From Magnetococcales bacterium (lineage in GTDB: Bacteria; Pseudomonadota; Magnetococcia; Magnetococcales; JADFZT01): a DNA stretch of 58,951 nt. Below the pieces are notes generated by a model. That model searched no databases, was not told the DNA's origin, and saw only the letters and a list, made by a program, of their open reading frames with translations. The stretch is from the NCBI GenBank assembly GCA_015232395.1, contig JADFZT010000024.1, positions 1 to 58,951 of the forward strand. The letters are read 5' to 3'. The translations under genes were made by a program, and so were the position numbers. Positions 35,073 to 43,967 of the stretch are shown here, one piece after another (the first letter of the stretch is position 1; each line of letters begins with the position of its first letter).

Positions 35073-35101
35073 TTGACAAGTTCCCTGAAAAAACATCTAC
35101 A
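35073..35101 (+). promoter_or_regulatory. Candidate promoter for the second sulfatase
   Basis: A perfect TTGACA (35073-35078), 17-base spacer, then TCTACA (35096-35101), a weak -10 with three of six consensus bases, 45 bases upstream of the start at 35146. The pairing is only suggestive. Confidence 0.3.
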
Positions 35102-35145
35102 GATTTTCTCTCAAGCGTAGCCATCTGAATAAAGGCTTAAAAATC

Positions 35146-36714
35146 ATGAAGATTGACAATCGGCTCACACCGCTGCTGCTATTGCTGGCGCTACCCCTGC
35201 TGCTGATGCCGGGTGGGAATAGCTTTGCAGAGACCGAGTCAGCCCCCCCTGTGCTGTGGGAGGTCAATCCCCTGACAGTCACCTCCAACACGCCTGTGAA
35301 AGATACCGACGCCACTTTGGTTGCGGATAAATTTGGTCGCCTGGACAGCTCCGCTGGCAACCCGGATCAGGGTGGGGGAAATCCCCGACCCGGGGCGGAG
35401 CTGCCACCGGAACTCATTCCACCCGACCCTCAAAATTTACCCAATATTTTCATGATCCTGGTGGACACCCTGCGCTACGACCACACCAACATGGGTGGTT
35501 ATGTGCGCAATACCACGCCCAACATGGAAGAATTTTCCGAGACCGCCTACGTCTTCAAAAATGCCAAAAGCCAAGCTTCCTGGACCATTCCGGCCACCGC
35601 CTCGATCCTCTACGGACTCTACCCTCAAAACCACGGTATCAACGCCAAACCGGACACCCGTCCTCTGGAAGATCCGGCCACGGGAACCCTCATCACCCAG
35701 TTTCAAAATTTGGGGGGCTATCACGCCATCTCCATCCAGAGAAACTCCAACATCGAATATCTCATCGGTGATTTTGACGAACACTATTCCCATGGCCGTT
35801 GGTATCTCCACTCCGATGGCAGCGCCGTAATAGAAGCGATGAATCGGGCTCAAGGCATCTCTCCCAGGGATAAAACCTTCATGTTTCTAGGGCTCTTCAG
35901 TCCCCATTGGCCCTATAACTTTTCCATCGATGACACCGACTATTTTGAAGAGTTTTTGATTGATGAAACCTACCGGAATACCGGCGAAAAGCTGATCGAA
36001 GCCACCTCATTTGCCTCCCCTGCGGGGGAACTGACCTACATGGATATTCCGGAAAACATCCGAGAAGGTTTCTCCCTTCCACCAGATGGTGAAGACGCCT
36101 ACCGGGATGCCCGCATCTATGTAGCCGCCTACGATGCCGAAGTGAAATATGCCGATGAACAGATCGGAGTTTTCCTGGATAGGCTGAAGGAGCTGGATCT
36201 CTATGACGACGCCATTGTCATCATCATGGCGGATCACGGCGAAATCATGAGCGAACAGGAGCAACCGTTCCACCACGGGAACCACCTTTTCGACTCTGAG
36301 CTGGCGGTGCCTCTGATGATCAAATTCCCCAATCAAAATCGTCAGGAAACAGTCCTCTCCTCTGTTCGTTCAGTGGATGTCTTGCCGACCCTCCTGGATT
36401 ATCTCAACATCAACACTACCAAGGAGATCGACGGCAAAACCCTCTATCCCCTGCTCAAGGGTGATACAATCGATTTTGCCGAGCGCCCCCTCTTTTCCTA
36501 CATTGAAACAGTCGGCACCAAAATGTCCCTCTACAGCTCGGAAATGCATCTGATAGAACATGCCCATTCGGGTGAGGGGCTCCTGTTCAACGTCGACAAT
36601 GATCCATCTGAACAGACCGATCTGGCCGGGGTCAAACCAATACAGCTGGAAACCCTCCAGGAATCCATCTATGAGATTCATTGCCCAGCGGTTTCGGATA
36701 AGTGTGGGGAATGA
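35146..36714 (+). CDS. Exported sulfatase-fold enzyme with Thr nucleophile, paralogue
   Basis: A 522-aa paralogue of the gene at 31475. It has a signal peptide (LLLLALPLLLMPGGNSFA) and a Pro/Gly-rich linker of about 70 residues absent in the first copy. The same active-site set follows: ILVDTLRYDH (Asp107), TIPATASILYG with Thr147 at the formylglycine position, IMADHGEIMSE and FHHGNHLFDSELAVPLMIKFP. The blocks NAKSQASWTIPA, GLFSPHWPY and RSVDVLPTLLDYL closely track those of the first copy, so the two arose by duplication. The Ser in SASW is two residues from the Thr and does not fit the Ser/Cys-x-Pro-x-Arg motif. AAAGG lies about 10 bases before the ATG. Confidence 0.82.
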   Translation: MKIDNRLTPLLLLLALPLLLMPGGNSFAETESAPPVLWEVNPLTVTSNTPVKDTDATLVADKFGRLDSSAGNPDQGGGNPRPGAELPPELIPPDPQNLPNIFMILVDTLRYDHTNMGGYVRNTTPNMEEFSETAYVFKNAKSQASWTIPATASILYGLYPQNHGINAKPDTRPLEDPATGTLITQFQNLGGYHAISIQRNSNIEYLIGDFDEHYSHGRWYLHSDGSAVIEAMNRAQGISPRDKTFMFLGLFSPHWPYNFSIDDTDYFEEFLIDETYRNTGEKLIEATSFASPAGELTYMDIPENIREGFSLPPDGEDAYRDARIYVAAYDAEVKYADEQIGVFLDRLKELDLYDDAIVIIMADHGEIMSEQEQPFHHGNHLFDSELAVPLMIKFPNQNRQETVLSSVRSVDVLPTLLDYLNINTTKEIDGKTLYPLLKGDTIDFAERPLFSYIETVGTKMSLYSSEMHLIEHAHSGEGLLFNVDNDPSEQTDLAGVKPIQLETLQESIYEIHCPAVSDKCGE

Positions 36715-36991
36715 AAACAGAGTCATCTCACCATGGGAGGGAAGGCTTGAGGGGGATGACTTGAGGGAGATGGCTTGAAGGGGTGATAAGGCAGTTGATC
36801 AAGCAGACCAAAAATAGTGTCCCAAAAAAACGGTATCACAACTTTGCCCAGGCTCTGACCTCTGGGGGGCATGACCTCTCCAGAAACCAGACCGGCTCGG
36901 GGAAAACACTTCAGATCGCTGTATCGGATAGATAACTGGCCATCTTGAGATCTTGGGGCGCAGCTCGTGTAGCTGACAAGGTGACAGTCAC

Positions 36992-37062
36992 TTTTCCCAA
37001 TTCACCATACGAACCAATAGGCGACAAGCTGCCGCACACACCCAACTGCCAGGTCTAGCTTG
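36992..37062. repeat. Dispersed repeat, copy 2
   Basis: Second copy of the repeat at 10-78, in the same orientation. The 390-base gap between the sulfatase and the STAS gene that contains it shows no other feature. Confidence 0.5.
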
Positions 37063-37103
37063 AACGACTGGATTTCAGTTTAAAAAAACAGTTCCATCAA
37101 TCT

Positions 37104-37616
37104 TCAGCTCGATCTGCGGGATTTTTGATGAAATTCACTCCCGGAGATCACCTCCAGGATCGACCCCCGTGCCTGTTGATATTTGGAAAATGTCGCACAC
37201 CCTTTGGGGCTCGCGGAACAGTGGGCTCGATCTGCAGGAAACTTATCCCTCAGGTGGGGATATTTTTCGAACAGCTGAGAGAGCACCTGCCACCTGTCCC
37301 AGCTATCTCTGTTGTCATTAAGCTCTTCTGCCAACTCCGTCACTACCCCTAAAACAGCCATGGTTTCATGGGAACAGCTTCTGGTGGGGCTGTTGACGAT
37401 TTTTAACCTCTTTTTGTTACCATCCTCTTTCAACCGATAGAGAATTCCCAGGCCACAAGGATCAATCGATTTGCAGGCACTGATATCGATTTCCACGTAG
37501 GCGTGGTTTTTTACCCGATCATGAATTTTTTTAAAAGAAGTGAGGTCCTGGTATCCGAAGACACCGTTGATGGTAATAATGGCCTTGTCGTCTCGTTCCG
37601 TGAGTTCAATAGACAT
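37104..37616 (-). CDS. STAS-domain protein with Cys in place of the phospho-Ser
   Basis: A 170-aa protein starting at an ATG with AGGTG about 8 bases upstream. Residues 1-100 form a STAS domain: SIELTERDDKAIITINGVFGYQDLTSF, YVEIDISACKSIDPCGLGILYRLKEDG and RLKIVN. The anti-sigma-factor-antagonist signature normally reads D-S-S-G, the second Ser being phosphorylated; here it is DPCG, so that switch is missing. The remaining 70 residues are helical, Cys- and basic-rich and not recognised. It is isolated, with no serine kinase or phosphatase gene nearby. It could be a constitutive or redox-sensitive antagonist, or part of an MlaB-like system; this is inference. Confidence 0.7.
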   Translation of the reverse strand: MSIELTERDDKAIITINGVFGYQDLTSFKKIHDRVKNHAYVEIDISACKSIDPCGLGILYRLKEDGNKKRLKIVNSPTRSCSHETMAVLGVVTELAEELNDNRDSWDRWQVLSQLFEKYPHLRDKFPADRAHCSASPKGCATFSKYQQARGSILEVISGSEFHQKSRRSS

Positions 37617-37987
37617 TTTGTCACCTGTCAGCTCATCCTGAAATGGGTGGATGGCTCCTCCAAGTTGGGTGTTTTCCCTTTGTCTCCATACTAAAATTCC
37701 AGGGTCAACAATCGATATTGAAATGTTGTTCACACCGGAAGCCAAACGAGGGGTCGAGTTGGATGGGTGTTGTGGGGAAAATCTCTGCAACTTGAGACAG
37801 GGAATGGACTTTTTGAGAATCAAGAACATTTTGGATGGTTTTTTGACCGTTTCAAACCATGTGAAACTTATTCACATCCTCCATCACCTGAGAGATCCGA
37901 AAGCAAATAATCCATTTTGAAACAAACCGTTACAAACAGAGGGAAGAAAAAATCCAAGGTGGTGGTCGCTGGAAAATGCCAAAGGTG

Positions 37988-38047
37988 AGATTTGGTTTTT
38001 CCTTGAGGACAATCATCACTCCCTGGATCCCCGCCTTCGTGGGAATG
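37988..38047. repeat. Partial MITE copy, inverted
   Basis: The sequence from AGATTTGGTTTTTCCTTGAG to CCCGCCTTCGTGGGAATG is the reverse complement, with few changes, of the left half of the element at 34510-34753 (about 34554-34616). The other half is missing. An open frame at 37976-38275 runs through it and is not believed. From here to about 38650 nothing else is recognised. Confidence 0.65.
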
Positions 38048-38648
38048 GTGGCCAAAGAGGAACAGCACATACTAATGGAAGGCCATAGAAGGGGAGTGGC
38101 TTTGAGGGACAGGCAGGTCGAGCTTATCAACCCGAAGGGAGTTTATCGAAGGATTCTTCCCGACAGGCTCAACGATCCCAGAGGGAATGTTTGGTGGGGG
38201 AATTTCCGATGGACAAGTGAAGAGGACGGCCCTGGCAGGTTTCCTCTTTTGGGAAAATCCCCCTTAAAAAATTGATCTGATTTTAAATAAATAAATGAAT
38301 CTGTTGCCAAAGCCCAAAATGGGGCTTTGTCCAGCGGTTGTGTTCAGTCAAACATGTTGGATCTCCTTTCTGTTTTTTTCCGTCGTTGAGGGGGACAGCT
38401 GATCTCTATGATTCAGCCCCTACCCACTCCAGCGATTTGGACAGACCTCCCCCGAAATGGATCAACCTGATTCGGCTCCCTCTGATCATTGGGACTCTAT
38501 CTTAATCGCCAACTATAACGATTTTATGACGAAAACATCACATTTAAACAAAATCGGCTTTATTTTCTCCCTCCGAGGCTTTTTTTTCAGCCATCAACCC
38601 CCTTTTCCGGCCTTCGGAACGTTTTTTCCCCGCCATACGACCTTCCCA

Positions 38649-38894
38649 TCAGGATGGAGGGGGGATTTTTTTCTCCTCTTTGGGCTTTACCATCCGCACC
38701 AGCCACCAGATTCCAAGCCCGGTTAAAACCACATTGATCACGATGCCAACCAACCAAAAAAGAGTCACGAACAAACTCCCGATCCTGATAAAATGTCCCC
38801 GCCAGGAATAACGCCCCCAACGAAACCAACGGCCTGGCCATAAATGCCGGACCCCACGAAAAAAAAGGCCGCCCCAACGAAAAAATCGCCCCAT
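38649..38894 (-). CDS. Small Arg/aromatic-rich membrane protein (uncertain)
   Basis: An 81-aa open frame from an ATG at 38894, 90 bases after the gmhB stop and on the same strand. The N-terminal half repeats Arg with Trp or Phe (RFFRWGG, LFFRG, WPGRWFRWGRYSWRGHF). It is followed by one clear transmembrane helix (LFVTLFWLVGIVINVVLTGLGIWWLV) and a Lys/Glu/Pro tail. The hydropathy pattern argues for a real protein; the ribosome site is weak (GGAG about 13 bases away). No family recognised. Confidence 0.4.
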   Translation of the reverse strand: MGRFFRWGGLFFRGVRHLWPGRWFRWGRYSWRGHFIRIGSLFVTLFWLVGIVINVVLTGLGIWWLVRMVKPKEEKKIPPPS

Positions 38895-38981
38895 GGACAA
38901 CACAACTCCAAAACAGCGGGAGATCACTCCCTCGCGCAGCCCCTCGACAACCAACCACCACTCGCCCCCAACAGCCGATGG

Positions 38982-39488
38982 TCAACGCCCGATGATTCCC
39001 CTCAAACGTGTCAGCAGGTTTCCGCCGGAAAAAAGATGCCCCACCACCCCAGCCGCTGCTGCAGCCTGCATGTCAGAAGGTTTATCCCCCACCATGAAGC
39101 TGTCTGCCAGATTGACCGGCCACTCCTGGATCGCCCTTAAAAGCATGCCGGGAGCTGGTTTACGGCAATCACATGACCGACGATATTTTCCCTCCCCTGC
39201 CGTGGGGTGATGGGGGCAGTAGTAAAAACCATCTACCCGAGCCCCCTCCCCGGCCAGCTCCCGGTTCATCCAGCCATGGAGCCTCTCCACCGCTGCTTCA
39301 TCATAATAGCCTCTGGCCACTCCGGATTGATTGGTCACCACAAAGACCCAAAAACCGGCCTCGTTCAATGACCGCACCCCCTCCCTGGCCCCTTCGATCC
39401 AGCGAAAATCCCGGGGATCGTGGAGATAGCCGGTATCGACATTGAGCACCCCATCCCGATCCAGAAAAGCTGCGGGCCGCTCTCTCAT
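38982..39488 (-). CDS. gmhB: D-glycero-beta-D-manno-heptose-1,7-bisphosphate 7-phosphatase
   Basis: HAD phosphatase of the ADP-heptose pathway for the LPS inner core. From the ATG at 39488 it is 168 aa and begins MRERPAAFLDRDGVLNVD (Asp nucleophile in FLDRDG). FVVTNQSGVARGYY follows, then the zinc-loop CPHHPTAGEGKYRRSCDCRKPAPGM (Cys-x-His ... Cys-x-Cys) that defines GmhB, and SFMVGDKPSDMQAAAAAGV. The frame is open to 39656, with an ATG at 39584, but those N-terminal residues are not family-like and overlap the divergent small gene at 39598. Confidence 0.92.
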   Translation of the reverse strand: MRERPAAFLDRDGVLNVDTGYLHDPRDFRWIEGAREGVRSLNEAGFWVFVVTNQSGVARGYYDEAAVERLHGWMNRELAGEGARVDGFYYCPHHPTAGEGKYRRSCDCRKPAPGMLLRAIQEWPVNLADSFMVGDKPSDMQAAAAAGVVGHLFSGGNLLTRLRGIIGR

Positions 39489-39597
39489 CGAAGGAGTGGT
39501 GCCAGCCCCTGGTGCAGTGTCCCCCTTCAAAGCGTTGGTATAATTATTGCTTCTTCCAACAGCACCCTTGATCTGCTCATCCATGAAGGAGTCTCCC

Positions 39598-39849
39598 ATG
39601 AAGAACGACACCCAACCAGCCTTGAAAAAGCTGGAAAAACTCAAAACACTGCCCAACGTCTATGACACGATCCTGGCACAATTCAACGTTGGAAAAATGA
39701 CGGATGTGGGCAGTCTGCAAGGCAACCAACTGGCACGCTTCCAATTTGTCGTTGACTACTATTTTGAAAAATTTTTCCCGATGGAGTTGGCCACCCCCTC
39801 CGGTCGGGTTTCTCGAAAATGGCGCTTTGGTTCCCTCTTCGGGTTTTAA
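39598..39849 (+). CDS. Small hypothetical protein with perfect ribosome site
   Basis: An 83-aa protein whose ATG is preceded by AAGGAG with a 6-base spacer, an ideal Shine-Dalgarno. It starts with a Lys-rich helix (ALKKLEKLKTLPNVYDTILAQF), then GKMTDVGSLQGNQLARFQFVVDYYF, and ends in a basic aromatic stretch (RKWRFGSLFGF). No domain recognised; soluble by hydropathy. It is divergent from gmhB and converges on the cNMP-binding gene, whose stop is 11 bases from its own. Confidence 0.6.
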   Translation: MKNDTQPALKKLEKLKTLPNVYDTILAQFNVGKMTDVGSLQGNQLARFQFVVDYYFEKFFPMELATPSGRVSRKWRFGSLFGF

Positions 39850-39859
39850 CACCAATCCG

Positions 39860-40279
39860 TCAGGACGCTTGCCGGGACCTCTCATCCAGGTCCCGGCGAA
39901 GCTGAATAACCTCCAGATTGAGCGCCCAGAGCCGTTGGGACATGGAGGTCAAAATTTTCAGCGCCAGAGAGGGATCCTGGGCGATCCGCTCCAGAAAAAT
40001 CTCACGATCCATGGTCAGCACCCTTGCCCGCCCCAATGCCCGAACCGTGGCTGAACGGGGTAGATCATCAAAACAGGCCATCTCACCAAAAAGATCATCC
40101 CCCCCCTTTTCCAATACCGCCAGACGGGAAGAGGGCTCCCCTTGAGCCCCGGTAATCACCTCCACCTGACCTTCGAGAATAAAAAAAAGATCCCCCCCCG
40201 CCTCCCCTTGCCGGAGAATCACTGCGCCGTTTTCATAGACCTTGCCCAAAAACTCAGGCTGTCGCTCCTGAAACAGCAT
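39860..40279 (-). CDS. Cyclic-nucleotide-binding domain protein
   Basis: A 139-aa single CNB domain. It shows GKVYENGAVILRQGEAGGDLFFILEGQVEVI, then the phosphate-binding cassette DLFGEMACFDDLPRSATVRALG with the Glu, Arg and Ser-Ala expected for cAMP-type sites, RVLTMDREIFLERI, and a C-terminal helix. No effector domain. AAGGGGGGAAGT stands right before the ATG. In contrast to the protein at 18885 the binding pocket is intact, so genuine cyclic-nucleotide binding is likely. Confidence 0.85.
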   Translation of the reverse strand: MLFQERQPEFLGKVYENGAVILRQGEAGGDLFFILEGQVEVITGAQGEPSSRLAVLEKGGDDLFGEMACFDDLPRSATVRALGRARVLTMDREIFLERIAQDPSLALKILTSMSQRLWALNLEVIQLRRDLDERSRQAS

Positions 40280-40438
40280 ACTTCCCCCCTTGAACCGTTG
40301 TGCCTTGCTTCCAAACCCGAAACCGTTGCACCCAAAAACCGTTATGCCATGAAATCCGAGGCACCCTCAACAGAGATACCCCCGTCCAAAAAAGCCCATC
40401 CCCTTCTCCCAGCGAAGATCTCCCCGACAGCTTTTTTC

Positions 40439-40756
40439 CTACTCCATTTCGAAAACCCGTTCCACCGACTCTTCCATGACCCGTATAAAGGCCCGCTCCC
40501 CAAGCCGACCCTCCTCAACGACCTGACGCCATTCCACCCGAATCACCTCACCCAGACGATAATCCTGTAGGCGATAGTCGTAATATTCAACCCGATCCCC
40601 CGGCTTAACGTAAACATCCGCCTCCAACTCCACATAAACACCGCTTCGAAGATCTATTCCGACCCAGGCCAAGGCTTCATTCTGGAAAGAAAGAGAGAGC
40701 CAAAACAGAAGAGCCAACCGCCCCATCCATCCAGAAATGGTCACGGGATGATTCAT
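40439..40756 (-). CDS. Small exported protein, DUF5334-like
   Basis: From the ATG at 40756 it is 105 aa with a signal peptide (WMGRLALLFWLSLSFQNEALA). The mature part GIDLRSGVYVELEADVYVKPGDRVEYYDYRLQDYRLGEVIRVE resembles the short beta-rich DUF5334 family (pattern G-x-D-Y/L-x-x-G-x-Y-V-E-I/L-E ... D-Y-x-x-x-x-Y). Expected in the periplasm; function unknown. Match made from memory, so tentative. Confidence 0.6.
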   Translation of the reverse strand: MNHPVTISGWMGRLALLFWLSLSFQNEALAWVGIDLRSGVYVELEADVYVKPGDRVEYYDYRLQDYRLGEVIRVEWRQVVEEGRLGERAFIRVMEESVERVFEME

Positions 40757-41030
40757 GACCAACCCGATTCCAACAGCCTACGGAGACACCTGATCATCTT
40801 GACCTGTTCTTTGATTATTTGACCACCGGATGACACAAACCCCATTGGCTTAAAAAAACCCATGCCCGCAAAAAAGTGGTGAGGTAAAAAGATTTCCACG
40901 CCCCCCCCTGACCCGCCAGGATCTATTTTAACTGGGTAACCGGATGGCGGCTTTCGTTTCATCACCACAATGGGAATCAACCTGCGGAGAGGAACTCCTG
41001 CCGGGAACCCACCTGAGGGAAAAAAATCCG

Positions 41031-41603
41031 TCACTCATTTTCAAGCCAACGCATAAAATTGGCCGTACCCGTGCGCTCGGTCCAGCCGGACTTGCGATAA
41101 AAACCCCGCTTGAAGGATTCCCACTCTTTGCCGTTGACCAGCTGCAAACGCACCGCTCCCCGCTTAAGCGCCTCTCTTTGAACCGCTTCCAACAACCCCT
41201 TGCCCACCCCCTGCCCCCGGCAGTCGGAACGGACAAACAGCTCAGAGAGATACCCCTCCAACCCGGCCAAAAAAAGATAGGGGAGCCAATGGACTGATAG
41301 ATAGCCAAGCACCTCCCCCCCATCCCCCTCAGCCACCCAAACCGTATGGTCCTCCCCACTGATGGCGTGGGCCAGATGAGTCTGCAAGCGGTTGAGAACT
41401 TTTTCCCCAGGCCAGCTCTCCATGTGCTCAAACCAGCCGACCTGGCGGAGAATGGCCAAAATGGCCTCCCCATCCGCCAACACCGCCTCCCGAACGCAAA
41501 AAGCCCGCTCCCCACTCTCCGGGGAAGCGGTCTCTTTGCTCTGGGCATCTGCTGTTTCACCCCCCGAGGCGCCGCACTTTCCCTGGGAGGAAGTGTCGCT
41601 CAT
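41031..41603 (-). CDS. GNAT-family acetyltransferase
   Basis: A 190-aa GNAT N-acyltransferase: CVREAVLADGEAILAILRQ at the start of the domain, TVWVAEGDGGEVLGYLSVHW, and the acetyl-CoA site LSELFVRSDCRGQGVGKGLLEAVQREALKRGA with motif A R-G-Q-G-V-G-K, then GFYRKSGWTERT. The first 35 residues are a low-complexity extension. Its ATG directly abuts the sucrose synthase stop, so it is the last gene of the sucrose operon. Substrate unknown. Downstream, 40757-41030, shows no supported gene. Confidence 0.85.
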   Translation of the reverse strand: MSDTSSQGKCGASGGETADAQSKETASPESGERAFCVREAVLADGEAILAILRQVGWFEHMESWPGEKVLNRLQTHLAHAISGEDHTVWVAEGDGGEVLGYLSVHWLPYLFLAGLEGYLSELFVRSDCRGQGVGKGLLEAVQREALKRGAVRLQLVNGKEWESFKRGFYRKSGWTERTGTANFMRWLENE

Positions 41604-43967
41604 TCAGGTGGGAACCCGGGCAGCCAGGGGGCGATATTGGAGACGCAGGTACATCTCCAGATAGCGCTCAAGCCCCTCCCGCTCGGATCGATAGAGCCAT
41701 TTGCCAAAACCGTGCAGGGCGGTCAGGGTCAAGGTCTTGCTGGCATAGATTTCCCAGGTGTAGCGGCTCTGCACCCGCTCCAAGGCCCCTTGGGAAATCC
41801 GCTGCCACTCCGATGGATCCCCCTGGCAGCGTTCCAAAAAGTCAGCGATCAGATCTGCTGAAGCGGCCCCGTCAGCCGGATCCACATGATAGCCCGACTC
41901 CCCGGCTACAATCACCTCCTTGGGACCACCGTTGCAGGTGGCAAAAGTGGGCAGACCCGTGCTCATCGCTTCCACCACCGTCAGGCCAAAGGCCTCATAC
42001 CAGGCAGGCTGAATGAAAGCCCCCCGGCTATCGGCCACCACCCGATAGATCTCCCCATTCAAGCGCCGGTCGGTGCTGGCCTTGAGCCAGCGCACCGAAT
42101 CATCCAGACCGTACTGATCCATCAGCCGGTGCATGGTCAAAATCTGCTCCCGCTCCTCCCGATCACTGGAAGCCTCCACATCCACAAAGCCGCCGATCAC
42201 CACCAGATTGGCCAACTTCTGCAACCGGGGATTCCCCCCATACCACTCCAGCAGTCCCGTCAGGTTTTTAATCTTGTCCAACCGGGCCATGGTAAAAAGC
42301 AGGGGTTTGTTGCGATCCTTGAGCACCCCCCGGCGGCCATGGTGGGGCTCGCTGCCGTAGATCATATCCTCGATGGTGTCGCTAAACTCCCCCAGTCGGC
42401 CTTCGGTGTTGTCATAGGGGAAAAACAGCTCCGGGTTGACCCCGGGGGAGACGATGTTGAACTTGGGATTGTGGACATCGATACCGGAAACCACCCGCTG
42501 GAGCCCAGGCATGGTGAACGCCATGTGGCTCTCATACTGCCCCACCCGCTGCTCATCCCCGGCGATCTCCTGATAGGTGCTGGCGATGATAAAGTCAGCG
42601 GAGTTCATGCCGATGAGATCAACGCTGAACTGGGATGAAAAGTGGTAGTGGTCGTCCTGATCCTGCCAATAGAGGGCGGAATTGAAATATTTGGTCTTCT
42701 CCAAGGCGTGGGCGATGGTGGTGAGGGTGGCACCCAGCCTCCGGGCGACCAGCGCTGCGGTGAGGTTGCCGTCGGAATAGTTGCCGATGATGAGATCAGC
42801 CCCCCCCAGGCGCTCCAAAATTTCCTTTTCCGAATCCCTCGCAAAGCGCTCCATAAAGGGCCACAGATCAAAGCGGGAGATCCAGTGGGGCACCGCCTCG
42901 CCGGAAGGATAGCGGAAGGGAATCCGCAAAATCACCGCCCGCTCCGTACCCCTGACGGTCTCCATGGGCCGATCGCAACCGGTCCCCTGGGCATCGGGAA
43001 TCAGCCGGGTGATCACCAAAATCCGTGGCTCCTCCTTGCGTCCCTGGGCCACAAGGCGGCGTTTCATCTCCATTTCCAGACCCCGGACCTGATCCAGGAT
43101 ATAGACCACCTGCCCTCCGGTATCGGGCAAACCCAGCACATCATCCTGACCAAAATAGCCGTGGGGGGTGAAAACCACGATGGTGGAGATGGGGACGGCC
43201 CGCTCCAAAAAGGTCTGTAGTGTTTCAGCATCAGGTTGACGCAATAACCGGGAGAGAAGCCCCATGGTCTCCCGCACCCGGGCGGTGTCCGCCCCCCAAC
43301 CGGCCCCAAAACCAAACTTGCCCAAAGAGCTGTTAAAGCCAGGTGCCCCCCCCTCAGCTGTACTCTTTTCCAGGATCGCCTCGGCCTTGGCCAAAGCCTC
43401 CTGCAAGGTGGCCAGATCCGGGATGAGTTTGGGATCGATCATCGGTAGATGACCCGTAGCGGTGCGGCGGCTGATAAATTCCAACAGCGCCTGGCCACAG
43501 ATGTGTGGATCTTCCGCAAACCGATTGGCCAAAATCCGCCCCATCGCCTCCACACCGTTGCCGATGCCAGCCGGTCCCTCACCAGGGGGATAGAAACGGG
43601 TAAAGGGGGAAAAATCGAGTTCCAGAATCTCTTCTTCCCCGTCTCCCCGGCTACCCGGCACCTGACCTTCCTTGATTTCCAGATAAGCGAGGGTCGAAAT
43701 CTCCTCCCTCCCGCCACGACCCAGGTCGTAGCGGAAAAAACGCCACCGGGCCACCTCGGGACGGGTCGATAAGGCGATCCATTCCGGATGAATCAAAGCC
43801 TCCTGCACCTGACCAAAAGCGGTATCCATACAGAGGACATCCGGGGAGACCTCCTGGTGGCTGCTGCGATAGGTTTCCTGCCACGCCAATAGTTCATCCC
43901 TGAGCAATACCGTCTTATCATGATGACCGAGCTGTTTCATCAGCTCGAAAATGGGTTCAGTCGTCAC
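41604..43967 (-). CDS. Sucrose synthase
   Basis: Reversibly makes sucrose and NDP from NDP-glucose and fructose; in bacteria it often works as a cleavage enzyme. From the GTG at 43967 it is 787 aa, near the usual 790-810. After N-terminal regulatory regions the GT-B core has [69 protein letters not shown], and the C-terminal donor site [28 protein letters not shown] (E-x7-E). The start overlaps the SPS stop by 11 bases with GGAGGAACAG upstream; the frame reaches 44243 but only through SPS. The fructokinase-SPS-SuSy order argues for a sucrose cycle. Confidence 0.93.
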   Translation of the reverse strand: MTTEPIFELMKQLGHHDKTVLLRDELLAWQETYRSSHQEVSPDVLCMDTAFGQVQEALIHPEWIALSTRPEVARWRFFRYDLGRGGREEISTLAYLEIKEGQVPGSRGDGEEEILELDFSPFTRFYPPGEGPAGIGNGVEAMGRILANRFAEDPHICGQALLEFISRRTATGHLPMIDPKLIPDLATLQEALAKAEAILEKSTAEGGAPGFNSSLGKFGFGAGWGADTARVRETMGLLSRLLRQPDAETLQTFLERAVPISTIVVFTPHGYFGQDDVLGLPDTGGQVVYILDQVRGLEMEMKRRLVAQGRKEEPRILVITRLIPDAQGTGCDRPMETVRGTERAVILRIPFRYPSGEAVPHWISRFDLWPFMERFARDSEKEILERLGGADLIIGNYSDGNLTAALVARRLGATLTTIAHALEKTKYFNSALYWQDQDDHYHFSSQFSVDLIGMNSADFIIASTYQEIAGDEQRVGQYESHMAFTMPGLQRVVSGIDVHNPKFNIVSPGVNPELFFPYDNTEGRLGEFSDTIEDMIYGSEPHHGRRGVLKDRNKPLLFTMARLDKIKNLTGLLEWYGGNPRLQKLANLVVIGGFVDVEASSDREEREQILTMHRLMDQYGLDDSVRWLKASTDRRLNGEIYRVVADSRGAFIQPAWYEAFGLTVVEAMSTGLPTFATCNGGPKEVIVAGESGYHVDPADGAASADLIADFLERCQGDPSEWQRISQGALERVQSRYTWEIYASKTLTLTALHGFGKWLYRSEREGLERYLEMYLRLQYRPLAARVPT

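Noticed and set aside
37976-38275. 99-codon plus-strand open frame
   Set aside because: Its first part is the inverted MITE fragment; no domain.
40753-41034. 93-codon minus-strand frame overlapping the GNAT stop as GTGA
   Set aside because: The overlap looks operon-like, but the protein is Gly/Pro-rich with no fold signal and it overlaps the start of the next gene.
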